64,000 nt of DNA from an uncultured Collinsella sp. (GTDB lineage Bacteria; Actinomycetota; Coriobacteriia; Coriobacteriales; Coriobacteriaceae), in assembly GCA_900759335.1 (NCBI GenBank), contig CAAEUX010000005.1:8167-72166 (forward strand), given 5' to 3'. Below are positions 1-7,981 of this stretch, in pieces. The translations under genes were made by a program, and so were the position numbers. Numbering within the stretch: the stretch's first letter is position 1; the number at the start of each line of letters is the position of its first letter. Under the pieces are notes generated by a model. That model searched no databases, was not told where the DNA came from, and saw nothing but the letters and a program-made list of their open reading frames with translations.

Positions 1-61
1 GCGTGCCAGCAGCAGCCCCCAACACTCCCAGCGCCTCGCGCCTTGTCATATCAAAAGACAT
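1..61 (-). CDS. Partial gene: N-terminus of a Tat-type secreted protein
   Basis: Only the first 20 codons lie in the window; the gene runs off the left edge. ATG at 61-59 follows an AGGAG ribosome site on the minus strand. The visible residues begin MSFDMTRREALGVLGAAAG. A twin-arginine pair followed by a hydrophobic run looks like a Tat signal, so the product is probably exported folded or anchored in the membrane. The rest is unseen and no function can be given. A TGTTGCGCAACA palindrome lies 62 bp upstream, the same distance as for the next genes, which places it in the same putative regulon. Confidence 0.6.
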   Translation of the reverse strand, partial: MSFDMTRREALGVLGAAAGT

Positions 62-97
62 GCCGTCTCCTCTCGGCCATCATCTTGCACTGCATTC

Positions 98-134
98 ATT
101 TTCTGGCACGATTCACGCATTCTGTTGCGCAACA
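98..134 (-). promoter_or_regulatory. TGTTGCGCAACA palindrome plus -10-like hexamer (site 1)
   Basis: The 12-bp perfect palindrome is at 123-134. Nineteen bases downstream on the minus strand is GAAAAT (98-103), a weak -10. It serves the partial Tat-signal gene. Confidence 0.55.
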
Positions 135-165
135 TTGCAGGGCGAGCCGATGTCCCCCTCCAATA

Positions 166-196
166 CCAAAAGGGCCCCAGGAAAATCCCGGGGCCA
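166..196 (-). terminator. Rho-independent terminator
   Basis: GGCCCC (173-178) pairs with GGGGCC (190-195). On the minus strand the hairpin is followed by CTTTTGG. It ends the secreted-protein gene that stops at 225. Confidence 0.6.
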
Positions 197-224
197 CAAT
201 CGTCGAATCGAAATGCCTCAGTTC

Positions 225-2051
225 TTACAGGCAGAAGCCCAGATAAATGTCATTGTTGTTGCTGGACTTGGCCGAACCACTATAGTCTATGCCGTTGTAG
301 GTCAGGAACTGGCCAGACCGTGTTGCATCGCAGGTGCGAGTCCAGGCGGGACCGGCAGTTTTGTACCAAATTTTATATTGACTGCCTTCCGCCTTGTAAA
401 CACCAAGCGCGTCAGACTGATTCGAGCTGAGTAACCTCTCAAGACCATCATTTCCAAAGAGTTCTTCCAAGGAGGGCAGCCAGAGCGAATCGTCCGTCGC
501 CGTCACCGAAGAGGCATCTGTCGTAACGCCAGCGTTGTTGGTGAGCTTGGTCACCTTGACGACCCTCTTCTTGAGATCCTTGGGCATGCTGGCAAGCACC
601 TTCTTATTCAAACTCTTACGGATATCGCTGTCTTTCCAGCCGCCGGTGTTGGATCCATCTTCGTTGATGGAATCGCTGAGAACCGGCGTGCCACATACCA
701 AGAACGTAATACCGGCCTTGCCCTTGCCGTCGGCACGATCGTCATGGTTGAAGCCAACGATATACGCCTTCACCTCGGCACCGATAGAAAGCTTGACGGT
801 CTTGTAGCACGCATCGCCCAACCTTCCGTCTTCGGACACCAAATGATATTTCTTGGCGATACCTGTCGCAGAATCATCATCCTGCGCCGTCGCGATCTCA
901 TCGGCAATGGTCTTAAGGTCTTTCCAGCTATAGTTGTCCACACTGTCCTGGATGGCAACGCCATTTGACTCTGCTGCCGCATCGTCAGCCGAGGAAGCAG
1001 TCAGACAAAACATGGGCATGACTGCGACATTCGTAATATCGCCCTGATCATTTGGGCGAGTATTGTAGTTTTCGCATGCACATGCGCTGGAGTCCGAATA
1101 TGCATGGGTGCCCATTTCGGCCAAGTACCTCAGATCGGCATCAGGCACAGAAGGATCATAGTAAATGCTTCTGAAGCCCGACCCCCTCGAATTGTACGGG
1201 CCATAACTACCATTAAGATTCATACCCCCTTGGTCGTCGAAAACGGAAGCAAAGCCATAGGGACATTCAACGTCGGTATCGCTAGCGTATCCTGTTGAGT
1301 TTGCCCAACTTAAGCCTAGATACTCGTAATAATCATACTGTGTACCCTCGGCATTGAGGGACGTGGCCATCCACTCGGAGTCTCGATTGACGTCAGGCAT
1401 GCTCTCGGCATCGCCCAGGCACTCGGTCGCCGAAGGTGCCCACATCTTGACGTCTTCCGAGGCTGCCTCGCTGGTCTTGGCGCCATCGAGATAGACCGTC
1501 TTCTTAGAAATGGTAGCCAAACGATCCCTGATCGAACTGGGGAAATAGTCGAGATCGGCTATTTCAGGGGCGTACATCGGGCTGCCCGCATACAGTCCGT
1601 CGGTAAATTGCCAGGTAAGTCCCGCTTTGCCCGAACCATCAGCCAAGTCGTCGTGATACAGGCCAACAATCGTGACCGTGCTCTCGCAGTCACTGAGCGC
1701 CATGCGCTTAGTCTGGCTGCCGTCGAGCGTGCCGTCCTTGTCGCAGAGCTTGTACTTCTTGGCGATCTTGAGGGCGGCCTTGCGGCTGCCGGACTTGGTC
1801 ATGGCGTCGGAGATCTTCGCGAGCTCGGCCCAGCTGTACTTGTCGACCTTCTTCTTGACCTTGACGCCCTTGAGCAAATCCTTCTTGGACTTTTTTCCCT
1901 TCTTAGATTTCTCAGACGACTTCTTGGAGGCGGCATACGCCGGGGTGGGCGAGGCAATGGTAGCCACGCTGCCCACAACTAGGGAGCTAATCGAGAGCGC
2001 AAGCGCTCCGACCAACAACCCCCCCCTGAAACATTTCTTGACGTTTCTCAT
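225..2051 (-). CDS. Large secreted protein with two DUF6273-like repeats
   Basis: The 608-residue product starts at ATG 2051 behind AGAAAGGAA; an upstream in-frame start at 2087 has no ribosome site. Residues 1-40 are a signal peptide ending near PAYA. A strongly lysine-rich segment (about 41-70) follows and could bind anionic wall polymers. Two homologous domains follow, about 70-365 and 371-608. Each opens with a D-Y-S-W motif (KYSWAEL, NYSWKDL), then IAKKY, IVG-HDD-ADG-GKAG and W-(L/A)-PS. The same domain forms the C-terminus of the kinase at 9116-11200. The resemblance to DUF6273 is from memory of the family. I infer an extracellular ligand-binding or wall-associated role linked to the kinase; no catalytic motif is seen. 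Confidence 0.8.
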   Translation of the reverse strand: MRNVKKCFRGGLLVGALALSISSLVVGSVATIASPTPAYAASKKSSEKSKKGKKSKKDLLKGVKVKKKVDKYSWAELAKISDAMTKSGSRKAALKIAKKYKLCDKDGTLDGSQTKRMALSDCESTVTIVGLYHDDLADGSGKAGLTWQFTDGLYAGSPMYAPEIADLDYFPSSIRDRLATISKKTVYLDGAKTSEAASEDVKMWAPSATECLGDAESMPDVNRDSEWMATSLNAEGTQYDYYEYLGLSWANSTGYASDTDVECPYGFASVFDDQGGMNLNGSYGPYNSRGSGFRSIYYDPSVPDADLRYLAEMGTHAYSDSSACACENYNTRPNDQGDITNVAVMPMFCLTASSADDAAAESNGVAIQDSVDNYSWKDLKTIADEIATAQDDDSATGIAKKYHLVSEDGRLGDACYKTVKLSIGAEVKAYIVGFNHDDRADGKGKAGITFLVCGTPVLSDSINEDGSNTGGWKDSDIRKSLNKKVLASMPKDLKKRVVKVTKLTNNAGVTTDASSVTATDDSLWLPSLEELFGNDGLERLLSSNQSDALGVYKAEGSQYKIWYKTAGPAWTRTCDATRSGQFLTYNGIDYSGSAKSSNNNDIYLGFCL

Positions 2052-2086
2052 GGCAGATTCCTTTCTCTTAACCACCGGACATCTCA

Positions 2087-2123
2087 ACCCTAAGCGGTGT
2101 TGGTCAAATTCTGTTGCGCAACA
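2087..2123 (-). promoter_or_regulatory. TGTTGCGCAACA palindrome plus -10-like hexamer (site 2)
   Basis: The perfect 12-bp palindrome is at 2112-2123. The hexamer TAGGGT (minus strand, 2087-2092) begins 19 bases downstream. The start codon of the secreted protein is 61 bp from the palindrome. Confidence 0.6.
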
Positions 2124-2244
2124 TTAAACGGTAGCTGGACTAGGCACCGAAACGCCCAATGCAAAGGGCCGGACCCCTAGACGCTTTGCCCAGAAAGATC
2201 CGGCCCCCTTAACGTCGTTCAACCTTGCCGATAGGAAAGCGATG

Positions 2245-3234
2245 TTAGTGAAGTTTGGTGCCGCAATGCATGCAGAACTTATCCTCGGGATCGTTGGTCG
2301 CACCGCAGGTAGGGCACGTGTTGTTCGGGAGGGAAACGGCAGGCTCTGACGCGGGCGCGGGCGCCTGCACGGGCACTGCTGCCGGCACGAACTCGGGAGC
2401 AAATGCGGGTGCGGGCGCGGCGGCAGGCTCGGGCTCGGGAGCGCTTACCGGCACGGGTTCAAAGACAGGAGCAGGGGCAGGCACGACGATCGGATCAGGC
2501 TTAGGTGCGGGAGCGACAATCGGCTCGGGCTTAGGTGCGGGAGCGGCAATTGGCTCGGGATCGGGTACAACAACCGGCTCGGGTGCAACAACCGGTTCGG
2601 GCACAGCAACCGGCTCCGGCTCCGGCGCGGACGCAGTAACCGGTACGGGCTCGGCAACCGGCTCAGGTTCGGGCACGGCAACCGGCTCGGGCTCCGGCTC
2701 GGGCGCCGTCTCCAACTTAGCCCCGCAGCTCATGCAGAACATATCGCCCTCGTTGATGGGAGCACCGCACTGAGGGCACGTCGCAGAGCTTGACGCGTCC
2801 GGGGCGGCCGCCGTCGCAATACCGCCGGTTCGCTGTTGGGAAATTGCCGCCTCGATCTCTGCCATGGGCTTTCCGCACCCTGAGCAAAACAGGTCGGAGG
2901 CAGCAACGGTAGAACCGCAGAACGGGCAGGTGTAGCGCACGGCAGCGGCCTGGGCAGCCTGGGCCTCGGCCTCGATGCGGTCAATCTCGGCCTGATAGCC
3001 GGCACGCTCGGCATCGATAGCAGCGATGCCGTCGTAAATGGCCTCGCGACCGGCGCGAAACTCGGGGTCGTCCTTGGTGGCCTCGTACAAGCTTGCGCCA
3101 AGCTGGGCAGCAAGGGTCTGACGGCGCTTCATGGCTTCGCTCAGCTGCGCCTTGAGCTTAATCGTGTTGCCCGTGCGGTTGGCGCCGGCAACGCCACGAT
3201 TGATAGAGTTCTGAAGATCGTCAAAGAAACTCAT
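2245..3234 (-). CDS. Zinc-ribbon protein with Pro-Glu-Val repeat linker
   Basis: 329 residues, start ATG 3234 behind GGAGAAAGG. Residues 1-100 are charged and helical, probably coiled coil. Three double-CxxC zinc ribbons follow: about 101-121 (CPFCG...CSGCG), 150-172 (CPQCG...CMSCG) and 304-326 (CPTCG...CMHCG). Between the second and third is a long low-complexity stretch of P-E-P-V units. There is no signal peptide or membrane segment, so it is probably cytoplasmic. It is divergent from the gene at 3368 and shares its palindrome. Zinc-ribbon proteins also occur at 3368 and 7801 in this cluster, which suggests adaptor roles; the function is unknown. Confidence 0.8.
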   Translation of the reverse strand: MSFFDDLQNSINRGVAGANRTGNTIKLKAQLSEAMKRRQTLAAQLGASLYEATKDDPEFRAGREAIYDGIAAIDAERAGYQAEIDRIEAEAQAAQAAAVRYTCPFCGSTVAASDLFCSGCGKPMAEIEAAISQQRTGGIATAAAPDASSSATCPQCGAPINEGDMFCMSCGAKLETAPEPEPEPVAVPEPEPVAEPVPVTASAPEPEPVAVPEPVVAPEPVVVPDPEPIAAPAPKPEPIVAPAPKPDPIVVPAPAPVFEPVPVSAPEPEPAAAPAPAFAPEFVPAAVPVQAPAPASEPAVSLPNNTCPTCGATNDPEDKFCMHCGTKLH

Positions 3235-3270
3235 GGGGATCCTTTCTCCGCCTTTAATTCGTTTGCGTCA

Positions 3271-3332
3271 AGGATACCCACACTATCGCGCGCAATGTTG
3301 CGCAACATAACCGGACGGCCAAAGATTATCTT
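3271..3332. promoter_or_regulatory. Shared divergent TGTTGCGCAACA palindrome (site 3)
   Basis: The palindrome at 3296-3307 lies between divergent genes. On the minus strand TATCCT (3271-3276) begins after 19 bases. On the plus strand TATCTT (3327-3332) also begins after exactly 19 bases. Start codons are 62 and 61 bp away. One site therefore appears to serve both promoters symmetrically, as expected for a dimeric activator replacing the -35 box. Confidence 0.65.
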
Positions 3333-3367
3333 AGGACTTGTCAAGGTTCCCAACGAAAGGAAGCACC

Positions 3368-4060
3368 ATGTTCTGCCCCAAGTGCGGAGAGAAGATCCCC
3401 GACGGCATCGCCTTCTGCCCCAAGTGCGGCAACAAGCTTGCCAGCCAGCCCGCTCCTGCCAAGCCTGCCGCCGCCCGCGAGGAAACTCCGGTCAAGAAAC
3501 CCGCCACCCACACCGCTGCCCCTAGCCCGGCAAAACCAGCGATCAGCGCCCCGAACGTCTCACTCAACACCAACGTCATCGTTCCGCTGGCCATTGGCGT
3601 CATCGCCCTCATCCTGGCCTTTATGCCGTGGTTCTCGCCAACCGCCAGCGATCTGCAAACATCCCAATACATCTCTAATGGCGCTAACAACCTCTCTAGC
3701 TTCTTTGGTGGCGACAGCACAGTTGGCGAAGCGTATCGCCTTAAGTCCACCTATACCATGCTGGAAATGGGCGACTACGCCGATACGATGGCAGCGTACG
3801 GCAGCAGCGGCGGCGACTTCTACAGTTCGCTGACCTATGTCTGGGCCATTCCGGTCATCGTCTCCGTTCTTGGTCTCATCATGGCATTCATGCGGAAAAA
3901 AATCGCGGTCGCACGTATCGGTTTTGCGCTGCTCGCTGCCATTGCCGCGTTTATGGCATATGCGTCCATGGAGTACTCCGGCCCCATCTATCCGGCTTTG
4001 TGTTGCATCGCCTCAATCGCCACAGTCGTAACACTCGGCTCCATCAAGAAAGAAGCCTAG
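3368..4060 (+). CDS. Zinc-ribbon membrane protein
   Basis: 230 residues from ATG 3368, which has GAAAGGA upstream; an upstream in-frame start at 3338 lacks one. The N-terminus is a zinc ribbon (MFCPKCGEKIP, then FCPKCGNK). A Pro/Ala linker follows, then about four hydrophobic segments (around residues 70-95, 155-178, 184-202 and 206-224). The topology suggests a cytoplasmic ribbon on a small membrane protein. It lies within the kinase/phosphatase cluster and has its own terminator. Zinc-ribbon plus transmembrane proteins of this kind are usually annotated as hypothetical, and I cannot assign a reaction. Confidence 0.8.
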   Translation: MFCPKCGEKIPDGIAFCPKCGNKLASQPAPAKPAAAREETPVKKPATHTAAPSPAKPAISAPNVSLNTNVIVPLAIGVIALILAFMPWFSPTASDLQTSQYISNGANNLSSFFGGDSTVGEAYRLKSTYTMLEMGDYADTMAAYGSSGGDFYSSLTYVWAIPVIVSVLGLIMAFMRKKIAVARIGFALLAAIAAFMAYASMEYSGPIYPALCCIASIATVVTLGSIKKEA

Positions 4061-4091
4061 TCTCGGGCATCAACCCATATGCGATCCCAAA

Positions 4092-4130
4092 CGCGCCCGC
4101 CGGCAACAACCTGCCGACGGGCGCGCTTTT
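4092..4130 (+). terminator. Rho-independent terminator
   Basis: A GC-rich stem (about 4093-4106 with 4112-4126) is followed by CTTTT. It ends the zinc-ribbon membrane gene. Confidence 0.75.
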
Positions 4131-4224
4131 CATGAAACTCGAGACGCCAGACAACGCCCCGTTGCACTCTCATCATCGCCATTGCCGCCATCACGGTGTA
4201 CCGCAATCGCCTCATCAGAAATGG

Positions 4225-4986
4225 CTATTCCCCCGCTTCAATCACGATCAGCGTTGCATCGTCCGTCGATCCATTCATCCGAGCCTCGGCATATAGTTCT
4301 TCGCACAACTGCGCGCAGGTCGCATCGCTCGCAAGTATCTGCTGCAAACGCTCCTGAGCAATCTGCCCATAGATGCCATCGGAGCAGATCAGATATCGAT
4401 CGCCCGGAAGCATCACGGTTGTCTTGACCTCAAGATTGCGACCGCCCTGGTTAAGTCCAATCGCCAGCTCAATACAATGCGAAACGGCATCGCCCCTGTA
4501 TCCAGCATCAACGCCGCCCATGCGCCATTCGGGCGTGTGGTCACAGCTGAGCACGGCAAGCGCACCGCCGCGCACTCGATACACACGAGAATCACCGGCA
4601 TTAAAAACGGTGGCATGTCCGTCAGGGGCAACTGCGAGACCGGCAACCGTGGATGCCGCCACGGACAGACCGTAGCGAGCCGCATACGTCTCGACATCGT
4701 TCTCTGCCCGCTCGCCCGCCACGCGCAGACGGCCCTCTATTGTATTGACGGCGTCGGTATCAAAGACGCGCACGGCCTGCGCAAACGCCTGTGCGGCAAG
4801 CGTCGAGGCAGCGGCCCCGTGCCCGCCTTCGCTCACGCCGTCAAAGACCGCCATGCAGCCCATCCCGCGCTCGCAATCGCCCACCAGGCCACAACAAAGA
4901 ACGTTACCGTCAAGCAGCAGACGATCCTCGTTGACGGGATGATTGGTCCCCGCCTGGGTTTTTCCAGCAGCGATAAATTTTGTCAT
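4225..4986 (-). CDS. PP2C-family Ser/Thr protein phosphatase
   Basis: 253 residues from ATG 4986, preceded by GGGAGG. PP2C motifs appear in order: NEDR near the N-terminus, AVFDGVSEGGHGA (metal-binding Asp), FNAGDSRVYRVRGG, SCDHTPEW, LICSDGIYG and STDDATLIVI at the C-terminus. It lacks membrane segments, so it is a cytoplasmic metal-dependent phosphatase. It is divergent from the kinase at 5198 across a spacer with two TGTTGCGCAACA palindromes. PP2C paired with an eukaryote-like kinase is the standard reversible phosphorylation module, so it probably dephosphorylates that kinase and its targets. Catalytic residues look complete. Confidence 0.9.
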   Translation of the reverse strand: MTKFIAAGKTQAGTNHPVNEDRLLLDGNVLCCGLVGDCERGMGCMAVFDGVSEGGHGAAASTLAAQAFAQAVRVFDTDAVNTIEGRLRVAGERAENDVETYAARYGLSVAASTVAGLAVAPDGHATVFNAGDSRVYRVRGGALAVLSCDHTPEWRMGGVDAGYRGDAVSHCIELAIGLNQGGRNLEVKTTVMLPGDRYLICSDGIYGQIAQERLQQILASDATCAQLCEELYAEARMNGSTDDATLIVIEAGE

Positions 4987-5071
4987 CGCCAATCGCCTCC
5001 CGCCCATTATCACGTTACCTTCTTCATGGATAACGGGACCACTCCGTTCATCATGCGTATTTATCGCCTCA

Positions 5072-5108
5072 TTTCTACCGCCGCTTTGTGCGATTCTGTT
5101 GCGCAACA
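5072..5108 (-). promoter_or_regulatory. TGTTGCGCAACA palindrome for the PP2C gene (site 4)
   Basis: The palindrome is at 5097-5108. On the minus strand TAGAAA (5072-5077) begins after 19 bases. This -10 match is weaker than at sites 3 and 5. Confidence 0.5.
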
Positions 5109-5131
5109 TTGGCGAGCGGCAGATTTGTCGA

Positions 5132-5168
5132 TGTTGCGCAACAGAAGGCGGCGGCAAGCGCATATCCT
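5132..5168 (+). promoter_or_regulatory. TGTTGCGCAACA palindrome for kinase 1 (site 5)
   Basis: The palindrome is at 5132-5143 and TATCCT (5163-5168) begins exactly 19 bases later. The kinase start is 30 bp beyond. The site is 35 bp from site 4. Confidence 0.6.
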
Positions 5169-5197
5169 GCTAATGGAAGAAAGGATGAAAGCGCGCC

Positions 5198-6445
5198 ATG
5201 ACCGGATCCTACGAAGAAGTTCGACTTGTCAAGTTTCATACGCCAGCACTGCTCACCGAGCGCGAGCAGGCCGCGGCACGGCGCCGCTTCTGCACGCTTC
5301 TCGTTCCGCCGCAAAAGGGCGGCTTTGGCGGCAACGCCTATGTCCGCCGCGTCCAGAGCGGCGATCGCTCCTTTGAGCTCGCGCTTAAGATGCCTCGTCC
5401 CGATGCCCAGCCCGAGCAAGAACAACTCAACCGGGAAACTTTGGAAGAGGAGTACCGCACGCTCTCCGTCGTATCCAATCTAAGGGGTTTTCCCGATGTC
5501 TATGGTTTTGGCTACACGGCAGACGGAACCCCGGCGCTGCTTATGGAGTGGGTTGACGGCGTCTCGCTTCTTGATGCACGGCCGGCTCTGAGCGATGGCG
5601 CTGAAACCTGCCCCGGCGATATCGTCGCCGCGCTGGGTCTGAACGTACTCAAGATCATCTTGTCCACGCAATCGCTCGACACGCCCTTTGTTCACCGCGA
5701 CCTCTCCATGCGCAACATCATGCTGCGTCACGATCGCATCCCGCTCGAGGAGCAGGTGTCGAGCGGCTATTTTGACATCTGCCTGATCGATATGGGCAGT
5801 GCCAAGCTCGTTAAACCGGATTTTTCCTTTACCGTCGACGTCAACGCTTTTCGCGGTGCCACGCCGGCATACGCGGCACCCGAAATGCTGGAGCGGTTTA
5901 AGGCCGACCCCGGTGCGCGTGACAATCCCGCCGTCGACATCTATGCGCTGGGAAGCATCCTCTACGAGCTTTATTGCGGACACGCGCCCTTTGAGGCAGA
6001 GCTCAGACGCTCCGGAGACCACGCGCGCCTCAAGCGCACCGTGCAGCCGCAACCCCTTACGCCCGCAACTCCCCGCGAGCAGGGCTTGGTCAACGCAATT
6101 ATGGCTTGTCTTGCGGTATCGCAAGAAGCTCGTCCTTCGGCAAATGAACTCGCGGCACGCCTTGAGCCTTTCGCCCGTACGGGTGCTCCGCGAAAGCGCC
6201 GGCCCGTGGCGGATCGCGGCAGCGCTACCGTGCGGGCGGACACCACCGTCCCCACCCGCACGGTTGCACAGGCGCAGCCCGCGTCTCGGCCAACCCCATC
6301 CACCGAAACGGTCCGCAGCGCCGAGTCCATGCGTCGCGCGCGCCTTGCCGTCAAACGTCAACGCTCGATGGCACTCACGATGATGATTGCTGCCCTGGTA
6401 GCAATCGTGGTCATACTCGTCCTCGCATCTGCCGGCATGCTTTAG
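5198..6445 (+). CDS. Eukaryote-like Ser/Thr protein kinase with C-terminal membrane anchor
   Basis: 415 residues. Kinase motifs: glycine-rich region GGFGGNAYV, Lys in ELALKMPRP, hinge LLMEWVDG, catalytic loop HRDLSMRNIML, LIDMGSAKL (DMG instead of DFG), AYAAPEML and DIYALGSILYELYCG. The kinase domain covers about 30-315. A basic, low-complexity linker follows, then one transmembrane helix at the C-terminus (about 392-413) with almost nothing beyond it. It therefore has no extracellular sensor and no PASTA repeats, and is tail-anchored. The start ATG 5198 has an AAAGGA about 13-18 bases upstream. It is divergent from the PP2C gene, its likely partner. Confidence 0.9.
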   Translation: MTGSYEEVRLVKFHTPALLTEREQAAARRRFCTLLVPPQKGGFGGNAYVRRVQSGDRSFELALKMPRPDAQPEQEQLNRETLEEEYRTLSVVSNLRGFPDVYGFGYTADGTPALLMEWVDGVSLLDARPALSDGAETCPGDIVAALGLNVLKIILSTQSLDTPFVHRDLSMRNIMLRHDRIPLEEQVSSGYFDICLIDMGSAKLVKPDFSFTVDVNAFRGATPAYAAPEMLERFKADPGARDNPAVDIYALGSILYELYCGHAPFEAELRRSGDHARLKRTVQPQPLTPATPREQGLVNAIMACLAVSQEARPSANELAARLEPFARTGAPRKRRPVADRGSATVRADTTVPTRTVAQAQPASRPTPSTETVRSAESMRRARLAVKRQRSMALTMMIAALVAIVVILVLASAGML

Positions 6446-6482
6446 CCGGCAGTAAAACCAAGGTCAGCAAATGGACTCCTTT

Positions 6483-6533
6483 GCAAAAAGCGGTGGCGGG
6501 CGCAACTCTCAATAAAGCCGCGCCCGCCACCGC
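6483..6533 (-). terminator. Rho-independent terminator
   Basis: A 14-bp stem (6490-6503 with 6520-6533) is followed on the minus strand by TTTTTG. It ends the interrupted zinc-ribbon gene. The kinase on the other strand converges here. Confidence 0.75.
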
Positions 6534-6565
6534 CCCCATGCATCGCACGCTGACAATACGAGGTA

Positions 6566-6703
6566 CTAGGAAATCAAAAGCTCAAAGGAATCCGTGATGC
6601 TCGTTCCCATGTTGACGGCAGAGTCCCTCGAAACGACCTCCGTATCCAGGTAGTACTTGCCGTTCTTCTTTTTAGGAACACCCGTAACCGTAAGGTCGCA
6701 GTC
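6566..6703 (-). pseudogene. 3' remnant of the zinc-ribbon gene beyond an in-frame amber codon
   Basis: After the TAG at 6704-6706 the same frame stays open for 45 more codons and ends at TAG 6566-6568, close to the terminator. The residues (for example DCDLTVTGVPKKKNGKYY) continue the beta-rich C-terminal domain naturally. The amber codon therefore cuts an older, longer gene rather than marking its natural end. Confidence 0.65.
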
Positions 6704-7801
6704 CTACTCATCGACGGGAAGTGAGAACTCAAAGCCCTTGTTTTTAACAAACGTACCGGTGACGTCCGTGTAAGTACGGTAGTCATCGCCGTCGGAGTGG
6801 TCGATAGTTTTTTCGGCATTGTAGGTATCGTGCGCATGAAGCGTAGCCGAAATGTCTGCGACTACCTGACCGGAATCACTGATGCTCTTGAAAACAATCA
6901 CCAGGTCGTTCTTACTTCCGCCGTAGCAAGTATGGCCCCAAGAGCCGTCCGTCTCTTTGAGTGTCCCGCGCCACGTGGTGTTGGCAAAGCTCGTGGGCTT
7001 ATCGATGTTGATCTTCGCTGTGCTACCAGAGGTCGACGAGGTCGCATTGCCCGTCGTAGAAGAGTCCTTGGCATCGGAGCTGGCGTCCTCGCCGTTCTTG
7101 CTTGCGGTCTTGAGCTCCGCCTTAGCATCCTTAAGGTCGGACTTTGTCTGATCGAGCTCGTCTTGCGTTTTTGTGAGTTCGTCCTTGGAAGATTCAAGCT
7201 GCTTCTTGAGCTTTTGAATCTGCTCCGTATTTTGCGGATGAGCCAAACCATATGAATAGCCCGCCCAGCCGGCTCCCGCGCACAAGGCGGCAACGACAAT
7301 AACGCCGGCGGCGATGGCGGGCGCATACGACTTACCCAGGCGCTTGCGTGCTAGCTTGTACTCGGCCTTGGCCGTCTTGAGGCTCTCGCGGTCCTGCTCA
7401 AGCTGTTCTTTCTCGCTGAGCGGCGTTGACCCAAGATCGGCATGGTAGGCAGGCTCAGTTTCCGCATCCTCGATCGTAGTGCCAAAGTCTGACAAGGAAT
7501 CGACTACACGCGTGGCGTCCGGATCGGATTCGGGCACAGCGGGCTCAGACGCGCCAGGTGCCTTCACCGGCTGCTCGTCTGCTTTCGAGGAAGCATCCGC
7601 CTTAGGCAGCTCCACCGTTGCCGCCGTAGCGGCCTCGCCGTCGCGCCAAGAAAAGGCAGGGCTCTGTGACACGGTCTGGGGCGTGGTATAGGGATCTTCG
7701 GGAGCGGGCGCAGTCGGCGAGGGCGCGGCAAGAGGCGATCCGCACTCAGAGCAAAAACTAGCGTCATCGGGCAATAATGCACCGCAATAAGGGCATTCCA
7801 T
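6704..7801 (-). CDS. Zinc-ribbon/TM/coiled-coil protein, truncated by an amber codon
   Basis: 365 residues from ATG 7801 (GAGAGG upstream; the in-frame TTG at 7810 is less likely). A zinc ribbon opens the protein (CPYCGALLP...CSECG). An acidic Pro/Ala linker, one transmembrane helix (about 160-190), a coiled coil rich in K, E and Q (about 190-245), a Ser/Thr-rich spacer and a beta-rich C-terminal domain (about 265-365) follow. The topology predicts a cytoplasmic ribbon and an external sensor-like domain. TAG at 6704-6706 truncates that domain, and the frame continues to 6566. Function unknown; possibly an adaptor or receptor for the neighbouring kinases. It may be a pseudogene in this strain. 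Confidence 0.7.
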   Translation of the reverse strand: MECPYCGALLPDDASFCSECGSPLAAPSPTAPAPEDPYTTPQTVSQSPAFSWRDGEAATAATVELPKADASSKADEQPVKAPGASEPAVPESDPDATRVVDSLSDFGTTIEDAETEPAYHADLGSTPLSEKEQLEQDRESLKTAKAEYKLARKRLGKSYAPAIAAGVIVVAALCAGAGWAGYSYGLAHPQNTEQIQKLKKQLESSKDELTKTQDELDQTKSDLKDAKAELKTASKNGEDASSDAKDSSTTGNATSSTSGSTAKINIDKPTSFANTTWRGTLKETDGSWGHTCYGGSKNDLVIVFKSISDSGQVVADISATLHAHDTYNAEKTIDHSDGDDYRTYTDVTGTFVKNKGFEFSLPVDE

Positions 7802-7862
7802 AGGGCACAACCTCTCAAAATGTGTCGTTTGCAGCCATCCTGCAACTTGGTGTATATGCCCT

Positions 7863-7899
7863 ATAATGTCTCAATAGTCATGCAAAGCGTTGCGCAACA
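7863..7899 (-). promoter_or_regulatory. Near-perfect TGTTGCGCAACA palindrome (site 6)
   Basis: CGTTGCGCAACA at 7888-7899 on the plus strand (11/12). On the minus strand CATTAT (7863-7868) begins after 19 bases and would drive the zinc-ribbon gene at 7801. No comparable hexamer stands at that distance on the plus strand for the FHA gene, so whether it serves that side is unclear. Confidence 0.5.
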
Positions 7900-7981
7900 T
7901 TTTTCGAGTCGGTACGCTTTGAGCGTAGCCATTTCCTATCATGTTTGCAGTACGTCATTAAAGTTATCTGGGGAGGCAGCC

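Noticed and set aside
6704..6706. Pyrrolysine or other recoding at the amber codon
   Set aside because: No structural element or pyrrolysine gene is visible, and the tail looks like ordinary coding sequence, so a nonsense mutation is simpler.
7862..7867. TATAAT on the plus strand as a promoter for the FHA gene
   Set aside because: The FHA start is about 115 bp away and no -35 fits. The overlapping minus-strand CATTAT is 19 bp from the palindrome and fits the common pattern better.
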